Positions 35,622 through 44,097 of a DNA stretch of 64,000 nt are shown here, piece after piece. Below the pieces are notes generated by a model, which did no database searches, had not been told where the DNA came from, and saw only the letters and a list, made by a program, of their open reading frames with translations. The position numbers were made by a program, and so were the translations under genes. The DNA comes from Termitidicoccus mucosus (GTDB lineage: Bacteria; Verrucomicrobiota; Verrucomicrobiia; Opitutales; Opitutaceae). The stretch lies in contig NZ_CP109796.1 in NCBI RefSeq assembly GCF_038725785.1, positions 4,526,001 to 4,590,000 on the forward strand. The letters run 5' to 3'. Within the stretch, counting starts at the first letter, position 1. Each line of letters begins with the position of its first letter.

Positions 35622-37864
35622 TGGCATCAGCCCCAGGGATAATAAATCCGCCGGGCTTATACATTCCTCCCACACCATCGATGAGTTTTTATTTCGATTC
35701 GCATGACAGCATATATGCGCATGCCGTTCGGGACACACGCCGGGTTCTTGAAACGATTGCAAAACGTTACATGGACGGCAATCCCCCGCAGCCGCCGCTG
35801 TGCCGCGCGTTTTACCGCGACGGCATCGTGCGCGGGCGGGATTACCGTTACTCGGTGGATTTCGACAAGCTCTTCCCTCACGCCAAGATTGGCGAGCTTG
35901 TTTATACATGGGGAAAAATCTGGAGCCAAAGCGGCGGCGCGCTTCCCTTCGATGTCAACTGCCTGAGCCCCGTCGTCATTTACTGCAACGGGAGGCAGAT
36001 ATTTCGCTCGGACATCCACCAGGAGCGCGATTTCGACAAGCGCGCGCGTGTCAGCCTCGCCTTGGAGGCGGGGTGGAATCATGTTGTCCTTCGGTTCCGC
36101 AAGACCGCCTGCGCCTTTGGCGGGATTTTCGGCACATGGCTCGGCAAGCTGCCCTATTATTTTTTGCTGCCCGACCCGGCGAGAGACGGGCAGGAGGGCT
36201 GGCTCTACACAGAGCCGCGAGCGGAGCCGCTCGCGAGGCTGCCCTCGCGGGAAGACACGCCGGAATCCACCGGCATGCGCTGGCTGCCGGAGGCGCGCTG
36301 GGATGCGAAGCAGCGCGCGCAGGGTCGGCTTGCGCGCATGTTTGGAAACAAGCGCGGCAGCGCGGCCATCGGCTGGACGCGCGCGCGGTTCGCGGGCGCG
36401 GGCGGAAACTCCCAGTATATAGTAAAAGGTCGCGCGCGCCATGCCGGGCTCGCCATTCGCATCGGCGGGGAAAACGTTCTCACGTTGGCAAAGCCGGGGG
36501 CGTTTGAGACAAAAGTGGTCGTCCCCGACGGCACGCACGACATAGTTGTCCATGCCCAAAACGCCGGGGCAAACTGGGATTGCGAGCTTTCCATATTAAA
36601 GGGCCGAGTGCCACTTGAGTTTATAAATCCGGTCGGTGTGGCCGGCACCGACGAGCGCTGGCTGTGGCTTGGACCGCTCCGGGCGGGCGCCATCGTTGAT
36701 TATAAAGAAATAACAAACCTCAAGGAAATCCACGCCGGATTGGATGGAGAAAAAATTTATTGGCGCCTTGATCTGCCCGGCACATGGGTGCGCCTTTATG
36801 CGGAGGCGGAGCTCTACGGCAGGTGGAATTATCCGCTCGGTGTCACGCTTTACGGACTCATGCAATCCGGCAGGCAACTCGGTCTGCCGGAGATTTGCCA
36901 GTATGCGACAGGCCATATGCAGAATTGCTGCGACCTGTTCGACTACGCCATGTGGGACCGGTCCGAATATGGCGGGCCGACCAATGTGCTGAATTTGCTG
37001 ACCTCGATTGATTCGCTTGACGACTGCGGCTCGGCAGGCTCGGCCATGCTGGAAATAGCCAGGGACGGCGTGCTGAAAAACTACAGGGCAATCGCCGATT
37101 TCGCGGCCAATCACATCTGCAAGCGCCAGGCGCGCCTGCCCGACGGGGCGTTTTTCCGCAAGGAGCAGATGCATGTTTTCGACAATAACACAATGTGGGC
37201 GGACGATTTATACATGAGCGTGCCGTTCCTTTGCCGTTATTCCAGACTCACGGATAAAAAGCACCTGGATGACGCCGCGGGGCAGTTTTTGAAATTCAAG
37301 AAGCGCCTTTATATCCCGGAGTTGCGGCTCATGTCGCATGTCTTCGACTTCAACCGGGGCGCGGCAACGCGGATCCCTTGGGGGCGCGGCAACGGCTGGG
37401 TGCTTTTTTCACTCGCGGAATTGCTGATGGTGCTGCCGGAAAAGCACCGCCTGCGCCCGGGGTTGCTGGAGTTTTTCCGCGCGTTGAGCGACGGCGCGCT
37501 GGCGCGCCAGGACGGCGCGGGCATGTGGCACCAGGTGCTGACGGACCACGAATCCTATCCCGAGACTTCCTGCACGGCGATGTTCACCTATGCCTTTTCG
37601 TGCGGCGCGCGGCACGGCTGGTATGGGGATCCCGGAAAGTATTCGAGCGCCGCGCGCAAAGGCTGGCGCGGCATCACAAAGGTGGGTGTTGACCGCGACG
37701 GCAACGTCCATGGCGTCTGTGTCGGGTCGGGTTTTTCTTTCCAGGCCGAATACTATAAAAACGACCTCCCGTGGCGCACGAACGACACCCACGGCATAGG
37801 CATCGTGCTGCTCGCGGGAGTCGAAATCATGCGGCTGGAGGGTTTTCTAAAAACGAACCATTGA
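35621..37864 (+). CDS. GH105/GH88-type unsaturated uronyl hydrolase with N-terminal accessory domain
   Basis: Protein of 747 residues. The C-terminal half (about 390-745) is an (alpha/alpha)6 barrel with GH105/GH88 motifs: MWADDLYMSVPFLCRY, IPWGRGNGWVLFSLAELL and ESYPETSCTAMFTYA. These enzymes hydrate and release the unsaturated uronic acid left by polysaccharide lyases. The N-terminal about 370 residues are beta-rich and resemble an accessory carbohydrate-binding region (SPVVIYCNGRQIFRSD). There is no signal peptide, and a start at residue 21 (MSFYFD) is possible. Its ATG overlaps the receptor stop by one base. Together with the lyase at 24310 this points to a uronate-rich polysaccharide. 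Confidence 0.87.
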   Translation: MASAPGIINPPGLYIPPTPSMSFYFDSHDSIYAHAVRDTRRVLETIAKRYMDGNPPQPPLCRAFYRDGIVRGRDYRYSVDFDKLFPHAKIGELVYTWGKIWSQSGGALPFDVNCLSPVVIYCNGRQIFRSDIHQERDFDKRARVSLALEAGWNHVVLRFRKTACAFGGIFGTWLGKLPYYFLLPDPARDGQEGWLYTEPRAEPLARLPSREDTPESTGMRWLPEARWDAKQRAQGRLARMFGNKRGSAAIGWTRARFAGAGGNSQYIVKGRARHAGLAIRIGGENVLTLAKPGAFETKVVVPDGTHDIVVHAQNAGANWDCELSILKGRVPLEFINPVGVAGTDERWLWLGPLRAGAIVDYKEITNLKEIHAGLDGEKIYWRLDLPGTWVRLYAEAELYGRWNYPLGVTLYGLMQSGRQLGLPEICQYATGHMQNCCDLFDYAMWDRSEYGGPTNVLNLLTSIDSLDDCGSAGSAMLEIARDGVLKNYRAIADFAANHICKRQARLPDGAFFRKEQMHVFDNNTMWADDLYMSVPFLCRYSRLTDKKHLDDAAGQFLKFKKRLYIPELRLMSHVFDFNRGAATRIPWGRGNGWVLFSLAELLMVLPEKHRLRPGLLEFFRALSDGALARQDGAGMWHQVLTDHESYPETSCTAMFTYAFSCGARHGWYGDPGKYSSAARKGWRGITKVGVDRDGNVHGVCVGSGFSFQAEYYKNDLPWRTNDTHGIGIVLLAGVEIMRLEGFLKTNH

Positions 37865-37960
37865 TTTAATCGCGGAAGCACGGAATTAAGGAAACACGGA
37901 AGCAAAACAATTCCATCCCTTTTTTCAGCGTTTCCGTCCTTCCGTGCTTCCGCGATTAAA
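37865..37960. terminator. Inverted repeat between convergent genes, likely bidirectional terminator
   Basis: Perfect 21-bp arms (37865-37885 and 37940-37960, core CGCGGAAGCACGGAA) sit immediately after the GH105-type stop codon and before the 3' end of the convergent Tsx-like gene. A T-tract (TTTTTT) occurs in the loop. The sequence type also occurs as a dispersed repeat, so termination is inferred from position. Confidence 0.6.
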
Positions 37961-38002
37961 AAACCGAAGCACTAAACTGTCCACAGATTCACAGTTTGCG
38001 CT

Positions 38003-38863
38003 TTAGAAATGGAACTCGACCTGGAGCTGCGGGAGCGAGGCTTTGCTGCCGCCGGTCGGATCATGCGAGTTATCGTTGCCGAACTTGTTATTCCAATATT
38101 GGTAGCCGACGCCGACAAAGAGGCGGCCTTTCAGCGACTCTTTCTTGAAGAACGGATCAACCATCAGCGCGGCCTCGATGAGCGTTTCGGGCGCGGTCTC
38201 AGCACCGAAGCCGTCCTTGCCCTTGCTGCCGATGAAGTTGGCGAATCCTTTGAATACAAAAGCTTTTCCGATTGGAATGCCCCAGGAAAGCGAGATGCAG
38301 TAGGTCGGATCAAAATAAACGTCTTTTCCGGCAAAACCGTTGTGGTTGTTTTCCTTGGAGAGCAGGAAGCTGACATTAAGAAAGCCGGGAACATCGAGTT
38401 CGATCGTAGGGCCGACATAGAGTTCTTGCACCTTGGAGGCAAACTCATCGTTTTTTGTATTCAGGTCAAAACCGCCGGTGAGTCCGATGTCGCGGATAAA
38501 TTTCCACTGGAGGTCTTTCTTGAACACTTTTTCGTAACTGAGCGTGGAACGGAACACACAGTAAAATTCCGTGGCGCCACCGCCGCCGCCGTTTGCGGGA
38601 TCGTCGCCGTTGGAAAGCAGCGCGTCGATGTTCAGGAAGTTGCTGCCGTAGGCGTAGCCGTTGACGTGCTGGAACTGGACGATGTTCTTGGCGATCTTCC
38701 TGGAGTTGGCCGGTTCGCGGTAATCGGTTCCCCAGCGATAACCGATAAACGTGTCGCTCCACTGGAAGGCGGAGGCGGCGGTCGTCGCGAGGAAAAATGC
38801 CATCGCGCACAGGGAAGCGCGGAGGGCGGGTTTGGGCACGGAGCGGGATTGAGGGGATTTCAT
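38003..38863 (-). CDS. Tsx-like outer-membrane channel protein
   Basis: Outer-membrane beta-barrel protein of 286 residues from the ATG at 38863, with a signal peptide (ALRASLCAMAFFLATTAASAF). The mature start FQWSDTFIGYRWGTDYREP and alternating amphipathic strands, ending with Phe (QVEFHF), match the nucleoside-specific channel-forming Tsx family. It may admit nucleosides or small sugars. It is monocistronic and convergent with the glycan genes; the frame to 38947 adds a non-signal leader. Confidence 0.78.
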   Translation of the reverse strand: MKSPQSRSVPKPALRASLCAMAFFLATTAASAFQWSDTFIGYRWGTDYREPANSRKIAKNIVQFQHVNGYAYGSNFLNIDALLSNGDDPANGGGGGATEFYCVFRSTLSYEKVFKKDLQWKFIRDIGLTGGFDLNTKNDEFASKVQELYVGPTIELDVPGFLNVSFLLSKENNHNGFAGKDVYFDPTYCISLSWGIPIGKAFVFKGFANFIGSKGKDGFGAETAPETLIEAALMVDPFFKKESLKGRLFVGVGYQYWNNKFGNDNSHDPTGGSKASLPQLQVEFHF

Positions 38864-39004
38864 TGCGGTTTGCAGTTGGTGGAGGTTTGCCCCGGCGGCT
38901 GCGCGCCATGCGCCGCCCGGCCGGGACCAGCACTCGAACCAGCGCATGCCCGGCTTTCAAGCGTTTAACGGCCCCATTCCTTTTTTACGCTTTCACTTAT
39001 CGGC

Positions 39005-39787
39005 ATGAGTAGCTTGCGTGGACGCCGCATGCCCGCCTCCCATGAAACCGCCGCCGCCGATGCCTCCGCTTTCATCCGGCACGTCCGGCTGGCCGGGCGC
39101 ACGCGCGGGTTGGTGAAGGCGCTGGGCGGCTTTAACAAAAAACACCACTCGCTCCCCGATGCGGTCAACGCGGCCACCACGGCGTTCCTCGGAAAACTCT
39201 GCGCGGAGGAGCTGGCGGAGGAATGCGAGGCGTTTTTCCAGAAAACCCGCGCCGCGCTCGGCTATAAACGCCGCGAGCTTTCGCTCGACGTGGCGAGCCC
39301 GTCCGCCGTGCTGACGGCGCGCGACTTTACGCTCGAATGGGACTACACGCTCGACGAGGACGCGCCCGATGAGTGGGTGCTCACGCGCACGCTGCACGGC
39401 CTGCGCGGGGCGGACGTGGCGCGGGCGGCGGCGTTTGACGCGCTGTTTGCGGGCATGTTTGAGCGCATTGTTTTCGGATTGAAAAAAGGCGCGTCGGTCG
39501 AGTCGGTCATCGACGCGGTGGAGGGCCTCGGCGAGGACGAATCCGGCGATGAGGCGACCGGCGGCGCGGTGTGCGGCACGGCGCGGCTGAAGGTGGATTA
39601 TCCGTCGGACTGCCGCTGTTGCACGCTGCGCGTGGAGGGTGTCACGGCCGAGGTGGAGTTTGACGGCGGCGAGCTGGCGATGGTGTTTCCGCGCGCGGGA
39701 TCGCCGTCGGAGCTGATCGACGCGTTTGCCGAGGTCCGCCGCGTCTTCGTCCTCAGCAAGAGTCGGGCGCTGGCGGGGCTGTTGTAG
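39005..39787 (+). CDS. Conserved hypothetical protein
   Basis: Protein of 260 residues that I do not recognise. It has no signal peptide or membrane segment. It is mostly helical in the first 130 residues (EELAEECEAFFQKTRAALGYKRRELSLDV) with a DFTLEWDYTLDEDAPDEWVLTRTLHG strand-turn region, then a C-terminal strand set with a paired CRCC. Codon use is like its neighbours, so it is probably a real, lineage-restricted gene. Its TAG stop lies inside the left arm of the palindrome 39784-39892. Confidence 0.7.
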   Translation: MSSLRGRRMPASHETAAADASAFIRHVRLAGRTRGLVKALGGFNKKHHSLPDAVNAATTAFLGKLCAEELAEECEAFFQKTRAALGYKRRELSLDVASPSAVLTARDFTLEWDYTLDEDAPDEWVLTRTLHGLRGADVARAAAFDALFAGMFERIVFGLKKGASVESVIDAVEGLGEDESGDEATGGAVCGTARLKVDYPSDCRCCTLRVEGVTAEVEFDGGELAMVFPRAGSPSELIDAFAEVRRVFVLSKSRALAGLL

Positions 39788-39892
39788 GGCCCGACCTTGC
39801 GTCGGGCCGGGCCGGAAAAACAACGCTCCGAGTGGCCGGGGTATTCCATCGCCGGGCACTCGCCCGCGGCCTGACGCAAGGTCAGGCCCTAC
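39784..39892. repeat. Palindromic element overlapping two stop codons
   Basis: Arms of 25 bp (39784-39808 and 39868-39892) match with two mismatches and begin GTAGGGCC. The GTAG at one end contains the stop of the plus-strand hypothetical gene. Its mirror at the other end contains the TAG stop of the minus-strand DTW gene. The element may also terminate both transcripts. Confidence 0.78.
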
Positions 39893-40605
39893 GAAGGCGC
39901 GACCCCCGGCGTTTTCAGGAACTGCCGCCGTCGCGACGGCTGGCGCGTGGCGACCGCGCTGTAGGCGCGGCGGCGATAACCCCCGAGCGCCGGGTCGCTG
40001 GCGCAACGGATCTGGTAATCCTGCATGCGCCGGAACAATCCGAGCAGTTGCTCCGGCTGCGGATACGCATCGAGTCCGGCGCGTTCCAGCGTCAGCAGCA
40101 GCTCATGGGTCGCCTCGAGCGTGGAAAGGCAGCCGGCCTGCGGCTGTTGCTTGATCACGAAACGGCTCGGCGCGGTCGGCGTGAACATGATGCGCGGCAG
40201 GCGTTGCAGCGAGGGCGAGAGGCGGAGCATCTTGCGCGCGCACGACCAGGTGGCATCGAGCAAAAACACGAGCAGCCTCCGGCCCGCGAGCACATCGGAA
40301 GTGAGCGCGGGCGCAGGCGCGGACAGGTTGATGGCGGACGCTCCCGGATAAAGCAGCACCGGGAAAAACCGCGGGTCATGGATGAGCGCCTGCACGGCCG
40401 CGTGGTCATCGAAGCCGATGCCCATGTGGATTTCGCTGTTCGCGAGGCAGAGGTGCGTGAGCCGTCCCGTGCCGGCTTTCTCCTCCTTGAATTCCTTCGG
40501 GTGCATGAGCAGCGCGAAACGCGTGCGGGTTTCCATCGGTTCGATCGACGGGCACCAGCAGAGCGCCTTCGGCCAGAAGCAGCGGTAGCACATCTCGCGT
40601 GACAT
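39889..40605 (-). CDS. DTW-domain tRNA-uridine aminocarboxypropyltransferase
   Basis: Transfers the 3-amino-3-carboxypropyl group of SAM to a tRNA uridine (acp3U). The protein of 238 residues begins MSREMCYRCFWPKALCWC, the Cys-rich N-terminus of DTW proteins, and has LLDATWSCARKML carrying the D-x-T-W motif, then the family's ISxLEA-like segment as LSTLEATHELL. The start at 40605 is favoured over 40629. It is divergent from queD, which also belongs to tRNA modification. The C-terminal end is basic and its last codons lie in the palindromic element. Confidence 0.88.
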   Translation of the reverse strand: MSREMCYRCFWPKALCWCPSIEPMETRTRFALLMHPKEFKEEKAGTGRLTHLCLANSEIHMGIGFDDHAAVQALIHDPRFFPVLLYPGASAINLSAPAPALTSDVLAGRRLLVFLLDATWSCARKMLRLSPSLQRLPRIMFTPTAPSRFVIKQQPQAGCLSTLEATHELLLTLERAGLDAYPQPEQLLGLFRRMQDYQIRCASDPALGGYRRRAYSAVATRQPSRRRQFLKTPGVAPS

Positions 40606-40649
40606 GGGAGGACCGAGTGTGCGTCGCAAAGGAGGGCATTGGCAATGAC

Positions 40650-40743
40650 ATCGTTCTCGTTCTCTTGCTCGTTCTCATTCTCTTTTCTGAAATCGGGAGG
40701 TTTCGAAAACAAGAACGAGCAAGAGAACAAGAACGAGAACGAT
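40650..40743. repeat. GTTCTC-type hairpin element
   Basis: A pyrimidine-rich left arm starting ATCGTTCTCGTTCTC (40650) faces a purine-rich right arm ending GAACGAGAACGAT (40743). The segment around ATTTCAGAAAAGA/GTTTCGAAAAC in the middle aligns, in reverse, with 6320-6365, so the two loci carry copies of the same element. It separates the divergent DTW and queD genes and must overlap their promoters. Confidence 0.75.
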
Positions 40744-40836
40744 GATTAACCCGCACCCCGCGCTTGCGGCGCGGTGGTTTTTGGGCTTTGGGTTTGGACA
40801 GAACACGCATCCGCCAGCCAGAACCTTTTTTTCGCC

Positions 40837-41292
40837 ATGCCGTATCGCATCAGCAAAATCTTCGAGATCGAAAACGGTCACATCCTTTCCAAGCATCCCG
40901 ACAACTGCCGCTTCCCGCACGGGCACAGCCGCATGGTCGAGATCGTGCTCGCCGCCGACTCGCTCGATTCCAACGACATGGTATGCGATTTCAAGGCCAT
41001 CAAGGAATCGCTCGGCGCGTTTCTCGAATCATGGGACCATGCGCTCTGCCTCAACACCGCCGATCCGAATTTCGGGTTTTATCAGAAAACCTACGGCTCG
41101 CGCATCATTCCCTTCGAGAAGACCGATCCGACGAGCGAGCGGATGGCGAAGGCCATCTTCGACGAGGTGCGCGCGCGCCTGGCGGAGGCGTCGGCGGCGA
41201 AAGGTGCGCGTTATCCCGTGGCCTCCGGCGTGCGCGTGGAGCGCGTGCGCGTCACCGAAACCAGTTCGACTTGGGCCGAGTATTCGGAGTGA
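40837..41292 (+). CDS. queD: 6-carboxy-5,6,7,8-tetrahydropterin synthase QueD
   Basis: Converts dihydroneopterin triphosphate to 6-carboxytetrahydropterin, the first committed step towards 7-deazaguanine and queuosine. The 151-residue protein has the zinc ligands His15, His28 and His30 (GHILSKH, PHGH) and the catalytic Cys24 in DNCRFPHGH, and ends with a VRVTETSSTWAEY segment typical of the family's C-terminal Glu region. The ATG at 40837 matches the usual N-terminus (MPYRISKIFEIENGH). QueC is at 4573; queE is not in the window. Confidence 0.94.
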   Translation: MPYRISKIFEIENGHILSKHPDNCRFPHGHSRMVEIVLAADSLDSNDMVCDFKAIKESLGAFLESWDHALCLNTADPNFGFYQKTYGSRIIPFEKTDPTSERMAKAIFDEVRARLAEASAAKGARYPVASGVRVERVRVTETSSTWAEYSE

Positions 41293-41546
41293 TGCCGGTT
41301 GCGAACATCTAGCGGCGCAGTGGAAGGCGGCGGGTTGCGTGGCATGGGCGTCCCCGCCCATGTTTTTTGGGGATGGCGGCGCGGAGCGCCGTCGCACGGG
41401 CGAGTCGCCTGTGCCACTCGACCCGGCAGGGCGGCACAAGAGCGCGCCTTGGAGGGGAACGGCCTCCGTGCCGTTCGTCTCCGGGCAAATGGACGGCACG
41501 GAGGCCGTCCATTTGCCACAAAGCGGGGTTCTATTGGCAACCGGTC
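41293..41546. repeat. Spacer made of short hairpins
   Basis: The gap between the convergent queD and CoA-transferase genes holds several perfect short palindromes. They are CATGGGCG/CGCCCATG (41343-41362), a GGGCGAGTCGCC unit (about 41395-41415) like that at 17824-17845, and 14-bp perfect arms at 41461-41474 and 41493-41506 (GGCCTCCGTGCCGT). It is probably a mosaic of dispersed repeats that can also end both transcripts. Confidence 0.7.
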
Positions 41547-43037
41547 TTATGCGACATGCGCGCCGTGCATGTCGCCGGTGGCCATGAATTGCTGGTGGAA
41601 CGAAAACGCGTGCGCCAGCGAGGCGTGCGTGTGGCCTTTCTTGGTCGATTCGTAGTAGCGCGTGAGCGGTTCGCGGAAATCGGGATGCGCGCACTTGTTG
41701 ATGATTTCGCGGGAGCGCTCGGCGGGCGATTTGCCGCGCAGGTCGGCCACGCCCTGCTCGGTGATGAGCACGGCCACGGAGTGCTCGCTGTGGTCGAGGT
41801 GGCTCGCGAAGGGAACGATGGTGCTGATCTTGTTGCCCTTCGCGGTGGACGGACAGGTGAAGATCGAGATGTAGGCGTTGCGCGTGAAGTCGCCCGAGCC
41901 GCCGATGCCGTTCATCAGGCCGGTGCCCATGATGTGCGTGGAGTTCACGTTGCCGAAGATGTCCACCTCGATGGCCGTGTTCACCGTGATGATGCCCAGA
42001 CGGCGCACCATCTCGGGATTGTTGGTGATTTCCTGCGGGCGGAGCAGGAGGCGCGGGCGGAAAAACTCGAGGTCCGCGTAGATGCTCTGGAGCAGGGCGG
42101 GCGCGATGGTGAGCGAGGTGCCGGTGGCGAACTTGCATTTGCCCGAGCGGATGAGCCCGATGACGGAATCCTGGATGACCTCGGAAAACATCTGGAAATC
42201 CGGGATGTCGGGGTTCGCGCCGAGCGCGCCGAGCACGGCGTTGGCGATGTTGCCCACGCCGGACTGGAGCGGGAGAAACTCGCGCGGGATGCGGCCGACG
42301 GCGATCTCATTGGCGATGAATTCGGCGACGTTGGCGCCGATTTTGTTGGTCAATTCGTCCGCCGGGTCGAAGCCGCCGACCTCGTCGGGTTTGTTGTTCT
42401 CGACGACGGCGACGATTTTTTTCGGGTCGATCTTGACCACGGGCGAGCCGATGCGGTCGGTGCAGTTTTCCAGTGGGATGACCTTGCGGAAAGGCGGGTC
42501 GAGGGGCTCGTAGATGTCGTGGAAGCCGCGGAGTTTGGGCGAGTGGTAGCGGTTGAGTTCGATGATGACGCGTTCGGCCTGGCGGAGGAAGGTGGGCGAG
42601 GTGCCGACCGAGGTGCTGAGCACGATTTCACCCTCCGGCGTGATGTCGCAGGCCTCGACGATGGCCCAGTCGATCTTGCCAAGAAAACCGCGTCGCACCT
42701 GTTGCGCGAGATGTGACAAGTGCATGTCGAAGAAGTGGATGCGTCCGGCGTTGATGCTTTCGCGGAGTGACTTGTTGCTCTGGTAAGGGGTGCGCCAGGA
42801 AATGGCGTCGGCGCGGGCCAGTTCGCCGTCCAGCGAATCGCCGGTCGAGGCGCCGGAAATGATGGCGACCTTGAATTCGCGTCCAGCCTCATGCTCCGAA
42901 CGGGCACGGGCGGCAAGGGCTTTCGGCACCACTTTCGCCGCGCCGGCAGGCGTGAAACCACTGACACCGATGGTGCTCCCGTGGTTAATGAGTGCTGCGG
43001 CCTCGGCCGCGGTAAGGACTGGGAATGCGTTGGACAT
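41547..43037 (-). CDS. Acetyl-CoA hydrolase/transferase family, succinyl-CoA:acetate CoA-transferase type
   Basis: Cytosolic CoA-transferase of 496 residues, normal length for the Cat1/AarC group. It carries GVSGFTPAGAAKVVPKAL at the N-terminus, QSGVGNIANAVLGAL in the centre, TAIEVDIFGNVNSTH and the GIGGSGDFTRNA segment conserved in CoA-transferases of this family. Expected role is moving CoA between acetate and succinyl-CoA during fermentation or a modified TCA cycle; propionate specificity cannot be excluded. Monocistronic, with a 422-base divergent promoter region to the GbsR-type regulator. Confidence 0.9.
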   Translation of the reverse strand: MSNAFPVLTAAEAAALINHGSTIGVSGFTPAGAAKVVPKALAARARSEHEAGREFKVAIISGASTGDSLDGELARADAISWRTPYQSNKSLRESINAGRIHFFDMHLSHLAQQVRRGFLGKIDWAIVEACDITPEGEIVLSTSVGTSPTFLRQAERVIIELNRYHSPKLRGFHDIYEPLDPPFRKVIPLENCTDRIGSPVVKIDPKKIVAVVENNKPDEVGGFDPADELTNKIGANVAEFIANEIAVGRIPREFLPLQSGVGNIANAVLGALGANPDIPDFQMFSEVIQDSVIGLIRSGKCKFATGTSLTIAPALLQSIYADLEFFRPRLLLRPQEITNNPEMVRRLGIITVNTAIEVDIFGNVNSTHIMGTGLMNGIGGSGDFTRNAYISIFTCPSTAKGNKISTIVPFASHLDHSEHSVAVLITEQGVADLRGKSPAERSREIINKCAHPDFREPLTRYYESTKKGHTHASLAHAFSFHQQFMATGDMHGAHVA

Positions 43038-43262
43038 AAAGCTATTGCGTTAATGAAAATAAATGGCCCGAGTCCCCTCGCGCACAAATGCACGATATAT
43101 GGGACGCAGGCGGATTTTTGAAAATATCAAGAATCGGTTTAAATTGAAGAGCAGTCGGATTGGCGGGGGAATTAGTAAATTAAATTATGATACGCATTAG
43201 GTTGGTGTTGTGCAAGTAATCACTGTCATTCTCTTGCCGGCACCGGTTGATGCCAGATTTTG

Positions 43263-43293
43263 ACCGCGAAGGATACGAAGGGCGCGAAGAAAA
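43263..43293 (+). repeat. GCGAAGG-type repeat arm
   Basis: ACCGCGAAGGATACGAAGG and following bases. Inverted copies occur at 44034-44066 and 47676-47705 and a direct copy at 47573-47602. Together with the 44034 copy it brackets the regulator gene. Confidence 0.65.
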
Positions 43294-43433
43294 AACAAAA
43301 ATCGGGCTCATCAACGCCGCACCCTTTGGGTTCCTTCCATGATCCATCCAAGAGGGAAGGGCGGCTGGCCAAGTTCACTGCGTTACTCGACACAGGTCGA
43401 TAACCAGAAAAAATAGAGAAGCCACTTGCGTTT

Positions 43434-43453
43434 ATTACAAAAATTCCTGTAAT
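43434..43453. promoter_or_regulatory. Operator-like dyad before the GbsR-type gene
   Basis: ATTACA and TGTAAT form perfect 6-bp arms separated by eight bases, ending seven bases before the ATG at 43460. Position over the start suggests autorepression by the MarR/GbsR-fold product. Confidence 0.55.
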
Positions 43454-43459
43454 CTCTGG

Positions 43460-43990
43460 ATGATGAATGCCCAAGCCTCCGAGACAAATTCGACCGTGGA
43501 TTCGGCTGCGGCTGCCTCGTCCAACCTGACGCAGTTGTCGGAGCTTGAGCGTGAAATCATCGCCTATTGGGTGAGGGTTGCCACGCAATTGGGCTATCCC
43601 CGCTCCGTGGGCGAGATCTTCGGCGTGGTGTTTCTGTCGGGCGAGCCGGTCAACGCGGATGACCTTGTGGCCCGGCTTGGCATCAGTCGCAGCGGGGCGG
43701 GGCAGGGGCTGAAAGCCCTGCTCGACATCGGCGCGATCAAGTCGGTGCACAGCATTGCGAACCGCCGGGAGCATTTTCAGATGCAGAGCGACCTCGGCGT
43801 GCTGGTGAAGCAATTCCTGAACGTCCGCGTCTTTCCGCAACTGGAGGAGCTTGGCCGCCAGCGCAGCGCGCTCACCGCTGCGGTGGCCGGGACGGGCAAC
43901 CCGCACCTCATCCAGCGTTTCGACAAACTTCAGCGTTGGCAGAAAAAAGCCGCCCCGCTCATGGCCGTGCTGAAGACCCTCACCACATGA
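43460..43990 (+). CDS. GbsR/MarR-like transcriptional regulator
   Basis: Winged-helix regulator of 176 residues. After a low-complexity N-terminus, residues about 28-105 show the GbsR pattern: EREIIAYWVRVATQLGYPRSVGEIFGVVFLSGEPVNADDLVARLGISRSGAGQGLKALLDIGAI. A helical C-terminus follows, likely for dimerisation. In GbsR homologues the ligand is choline or betaine; in other lineages such regulators sit beside exopolysaccharide genes, as here. Control of the polysaccharide cluster downstream is a plausible inference. Confidence 0.85.
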   Translation: MMNAQASETNSTVDSAAAASSNLTQLSELEREIIAYWVRVATQLGYPRSVGEIFGVVFLSGEPVNADDLVARLGISRSGAGQGLKALLDIGAIKSVHSIANRREHFQMQSDLGVLVKQFLNVRVFPQLEELGRQRSALTAAVAGTGNPHLIQRFDKLQRWQKKAAPLMAVLKTLTT

Positions 43991-44033
43991 TTTTAACCGT
44001 TTCCAAGCGTTCATCACGCCTTCCCCTGTTTGT

Positions 44034-44066
44034 CTTCTTCGCATCCTTTGCGTCCTTCGCGGTTAA
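44034..44066 (-). repeat. GCGAAGG-type repeat arm, inverted
   Basis: CTTCTTCGCATCC followed by TTTGCGTCCTTCGCGGTTAA, the mirror of the arm at 43263. It lies between the regulator and the UER1-like gene. Confidence 0.65.
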
Positions 44067-44097
44067 TCATTAATAACACCATTTCATTATATTAACT

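Larger units (their letters stand above)
43038..43459. other. Divergent intergenic region, AT-rich
   Basis: This region lies between the CoA-transferase and GbsR-type genes. No coding sequence is supported. It contains one arm of the GCGAAGG-type repeat (43263-43293), whose mirror arm lies after the regulator gene at 44034-44066, and an operator-like dyad at 43434-43453. Confidence 0.6.
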
